Part shown: positions 43,017 to 44,906 of the stretch, piece after piece | How the letters are laid out: each line of letters begins with the position of its first letter | Position numbering within the stretch: position 1 is the stretch's first letter | NCBI GenBank assembly: GCA_021732665.1 | Contig: JAKFUL010000014.1 | Coordinates: 1-44,906 of the forward strand | DNA: 44,906 nt | Direction: 5' to 3' | Origin: Acetobacteraceae bacterium | GTDB lineage: Bacteria; Pseudomonadota; Alphaproteobacteria; Acetobacterales; Acetobacteraceae | The notes under the pieces: model-generated | What the model saw: only the letters and a program-made list of their open reading frames with translations | Told to the model about the DNA's origin: nothing | Databases searched by the model: none | Made by a program: the position numbers and the translations under genes

Positions 43017-43088
43017 GCCTCCACGCCAGGCTGCCCTTCGGCACCCGGTGGCCCCGGGTTTTCACACAATGGGGGCGGGCAATTCAGG

Positions 43089-43571
43089 ATGGCGGCGGCG
43101 GAACCAATTGCAGCAGGGCCGATGGCGGCAAGCGCGCAATTCCGCGGGCGCTACGTCAACAAGCTCGACGCCAAGAAGCGGGTCTCCATCCCCGCCGCCT
43201 TCCGTTCGGCGCTGGCGGGGCAACCCCTGGTGCTGCGCCGCTCCAAGCGGCTGAACTGCATCGAGGCCTGGCCGGCCAGCCTCTTCACCGCCTCGATCGC
43301 GCCGATCACGCCCTCCGACATCAACCTGGAGGAGGATGATGACAGCTTCTACGTCAATTACTCCGACACGCTGGACGCGGTGCCCGACAGTGAGGGTCGG
43401 CTGATCATGGACGGCAAGCTGATGGAATTCGCGGGAATCACCGACGCCATCGCCTTCCTGGGCAAGAACCAGATTTTCGAGCTGTGGGAGCCGCGCGCCG
43501 CCGACGAGATGATCGAGGCGGCACGCCTGCGCGAACAGGCCCGCGCCCTGGCCCGCAGGGGCGTGCAATGA
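43089..43571 (+). CDS. mraZ: Transcriptional regulator MraZ
   Basis: A 160-residue MraZ with two AbrB-like halves: [20 protein letters not shown], then [18 protein letters not shown]. It binds repeats before its own gene and represses the division cluster. ATG 43089 has only weak RBS support; ATG 43122 is an alternative closer to the conserved part. It overlaps rsmH by ATGA. Confidence 0.93.
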   Translation: MAAAEPIAAGPMAASAQFRGRYVNKLDAKKRVSIPAAFRSALAGQPLVLRRSKRLNCIEAWPASLFTASIAPITPSDINLEEDDDSFYVNYSDTLDAVPDSEGRLIMDGKLMEFAGITDAIAFLGKNQIFELWEPRAADEMIEAARLREQARALARRGVQ

Positions 43572-44497
43572 GCCACGTCCCCGTGATGCTGGCCGAGGTC
43601 CTGCGCCACCTCGCGCCCGGCGAGGGCGAGGCGCATCTGGATGGCACCTTCGGCGGTGGCGGCTATGCCGCGGCCATCCTGGAGAGCGGCTGCACCCTGT
43701 ACGCGCTGGATCGCGACCCGGAGGCCATCGCCCGCGGCGCCGCCCTGCTGGCGCGCTTCCCGGGACGGCTGCACCTGATCGAGGCGCGCTTCGGCGAGAT
43801 GGTGGCGGTGCTGGCCGAACGCGGCGTGGCGCAGCTCGATGGCGTGGTGCTGGACCTCGGCGTCTCCTCCTTCCAGCTGGATCAAGCCGAGCGCGGCTTC
43901 TCCTTCCGCGCCGACGGCCCGCTCGACATGCGGATGGGCCATACCGGCCCCACCGCGGCGGATCTGGTGAACACCCTGCCCGAGGCCGAGCTGGCCGATG
44001 TGCTCTATCAGTTCGGCGAAGAGCGGCATTCGCGCCGCATCGCCCGCAATATCGTGGCGGGCCGGCCCTTCCGCACCACCCTCGCGCTGGCCGAGGTGAT
44101 CCGCAAATCGGTCCCGCGCGACCCGTCGGGGATGGATGGCGCGACGCGCAGCTTCCAGGCGCTTCGTATCCGGGTGAATGACGAGCTGGGCGAGATCGAG
44201 CGTGGGCTGGCCGCGGCCCTTTCGCTGCTCGCCCCGGGCGGCCGGCTCGTGGTGGTCTCCTTCCATTCGCTGGAAGACCGCATCGTCAAGCGCGTGCTGA
44301 CGGAAGCCGCCGGCCGCCAGGCCCGCGCCTCGCGCCATGACCCCGGCAGCTGGGCACAGCGCCCGCAAGCCTGCGATTTCCGGCTCCTCACGCGTGGCGC
44401 CGAGCGCCCGGGCGAGGCCGAGACCCGCACCAATCCCCGCGCCCGGTCCGCCCGGCTGCGCGCCATCGCCCGCCTCGACGACAGGGACGCAGCATGA
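43568..44497 (+). CDS. rsmH: 16S rRNA (cytosine1402-N4)-methyltransferase RsmH
   Basis: A 309-residue RsmH (MraW). [27 protein letters not shown] (SAM site), [23 protein letters not shown], and [12 protein letters not shown] are diagnostic. It methylates the P-site cytidine of 16S rRNA. Coupled both ways by ATGA overlaps with mraZ and ftsL. Confidence 0.97.
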   Translation: MSHVPVMLAEVLRHLAPGEGEAHLDGTFGGGGYAAAILESGCTLYALDRDPEAIARGAALLARFPGRLHLIEARFGEMVAVLAERGVAQLDGVVLDLGVSSFQLDQAERGFSFRADGPLDMRMGHTGPTAADLVNTLPEAELADVLYQFGEERHSRRIARNIVAGRPFRTTLALAEVIRKSVPRDPSGMDGATRSFQALRIRVNDELGEIERGLAAALSLLAPGGRLVVVSFHSLEDRIVKRVLTEAAGRQARASRHDPGSWAQRPQACDFRLLTRGAERPGEAETRTNPRARSARLRAIARLDDRDAA

Positions 44498-44906
44498 TCA
44501 AGCCCCTGACCCTCCTCTCCGGCCTCGCCATGGCCCTGGCCATCGGCCACACCTTCGAGGTCAAGCGCAGCGTGGCGGCGCAGGACCGCGACCTGCGCGA
44601 CATCCGTCGCGCCACCGAGGAGGTGGAGGCGCGCACCCAGCTGCTCCAGGCGGAATGGGCGAGGCTGAACGACCAGGAGCGTCTCAGCGTCCTGGCCGAG
44701 CGCCATTTGCCGGGGATGGTGCCGATGCAGCCGAGCCAGTTCCAGCGCCTCGACGAGGCGGTCCGCCGGTTGCCGGTGGCGGTGGCCTGGGCCGGCCCGG
44801 CCTCGCCCTTCGCTCCGCGCGAGGAGGGCACGGCCATGGTGGCCGCGCCGGCCGCGCCCGAAGCCGCCGCGCCCCCGGCCACCGAACCCCCGGCACGCCC
44901 CGCGCC
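44494..44906 (+). CDS. ftsL: Cell-division protein FtsL (partial, cut by window edge)
   Basis: ATG 44494 overlaps the rsmH stop (ATGA). The protein starts with a short hydrophobic helix ([17 protein letters not shown]), followed by a coiled coil ([20 protein letters not shown]) and [20 protein letters not shown], which is the FtsL pattern. A Pro/Ala-rich tail continues to the window end without a stop. FtsL joins FtsB and FtsQ in the divisome. Confidence 0.87.
   Translation, partial: MIKPLTLLSGLAMALAIGHTFEVKRSVAAQDRDLRDIRRATEEVEARTQLLQAEWARLNDQERLSVLAERHLPGMVPMQPSQFQRLDEAVRRLPVAVAWAGPASPFAPREEGTAMVAAPAAPEAAAPPATEPPARPA

Noticed and set aside
42695..43069. 124-codon minus frame in the mraZ leader
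   Set aside because: It includes the hairpin arms and promoter region, has no family signs, and its start has no good RBS.
42588..43088. RNase P RNA gene (rnpB), sometimes near mraZ in alphaproteobacteria
   Set aside because: The conserved GAGGAAAGTCCGGGC core is absent.

Overview
The window looks like chromosome of a very GC-rich alphaproteobacterium, most likely an Acetobacteraceae (Roseomonas-like). The reasons are strong G/C at third codon positions, a cytochrome bc1 operon, minCDE, an mraZ-rsmH-ftsL cell-division start, and acyclic carotenoid genes of the purple-bacterial crtC/crtD type. This placement comes from gene content, not from a phylogeny. No bacteriochlorophyll or reaction-centre genes are visible, so phototrophy is not shown.

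Region 1 (1-12 kb) is a carotenoid locus. An OxyR gene (minus) is divergent from crtD-like, crtC, a YqaA-like membrane protein and crtI (plus). After three small envelope-type genes and a transglutaminase (minus), a second, canonical crtD and an unknown multi-pass membrane protein (minus) are divergent from a cytochrome P450 and an ATP-grasp ligase (plus), which overlap by ATGA. No phytoene synthase, crtE, crtF or crtA is present. The P450, ATP-grasp and membrane protein suggest an undescribed end-group modification of an acyclic carotenoid. This is the most interesting part of the window.

Region 2 (12-15.8 kb) holds an SH3-like lipoprotein, an M20 amidohydrolase, and a patch of less GC-rich accessory DNA. 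The patch carries a rhodanese-like lipoprotein behind a perfect palindrome, a ParD-like antitoxin without a toxin, and a phage tail-like remnant into which ParD runs. Three perfect inverted repeats follow.

Region 3 (15.8-21.2 kb, minus) is a tightly packed catabolic operon: 2-hydroxyacid dehydrogenase, alpha/beta hydrolase, allophanate hydrolase-like amidase, HpxZ and a CaiB-type CoA-transferase. It points to ureide, oxalurate or allophanate breakdown.

Region 4 (21.3-28.5 kb) has minCDE; a coupled serine hydrolase, thioesterase and SDR run; an FMN-binding PPOX-family protein; rdgB and rph; and an exported NTF2-like protein. Region 5 (28.6-34.2 kb, minus) has a cyanate module (ABC binding protein, permease, ATPase, then cyanase), a Bug-type solute-binding protein and MTA phosphorylase. 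Region 6 (34.3-38 kb) is petABC, ending in a textbook UUCG terminator, divergent from hemF. Region 7 (38-44.9 kb) has a periplasmic histidine phosphatase, a large hybrid sensor kinase, two small envelope genes, and the start of the division cluster (mraZ, rsmH, ftsL cut by the window edge) behind a 500-bp leader with a long hairpin.

I saw no tRNA, rRNA, CRISPR array or intact insertion sequence.
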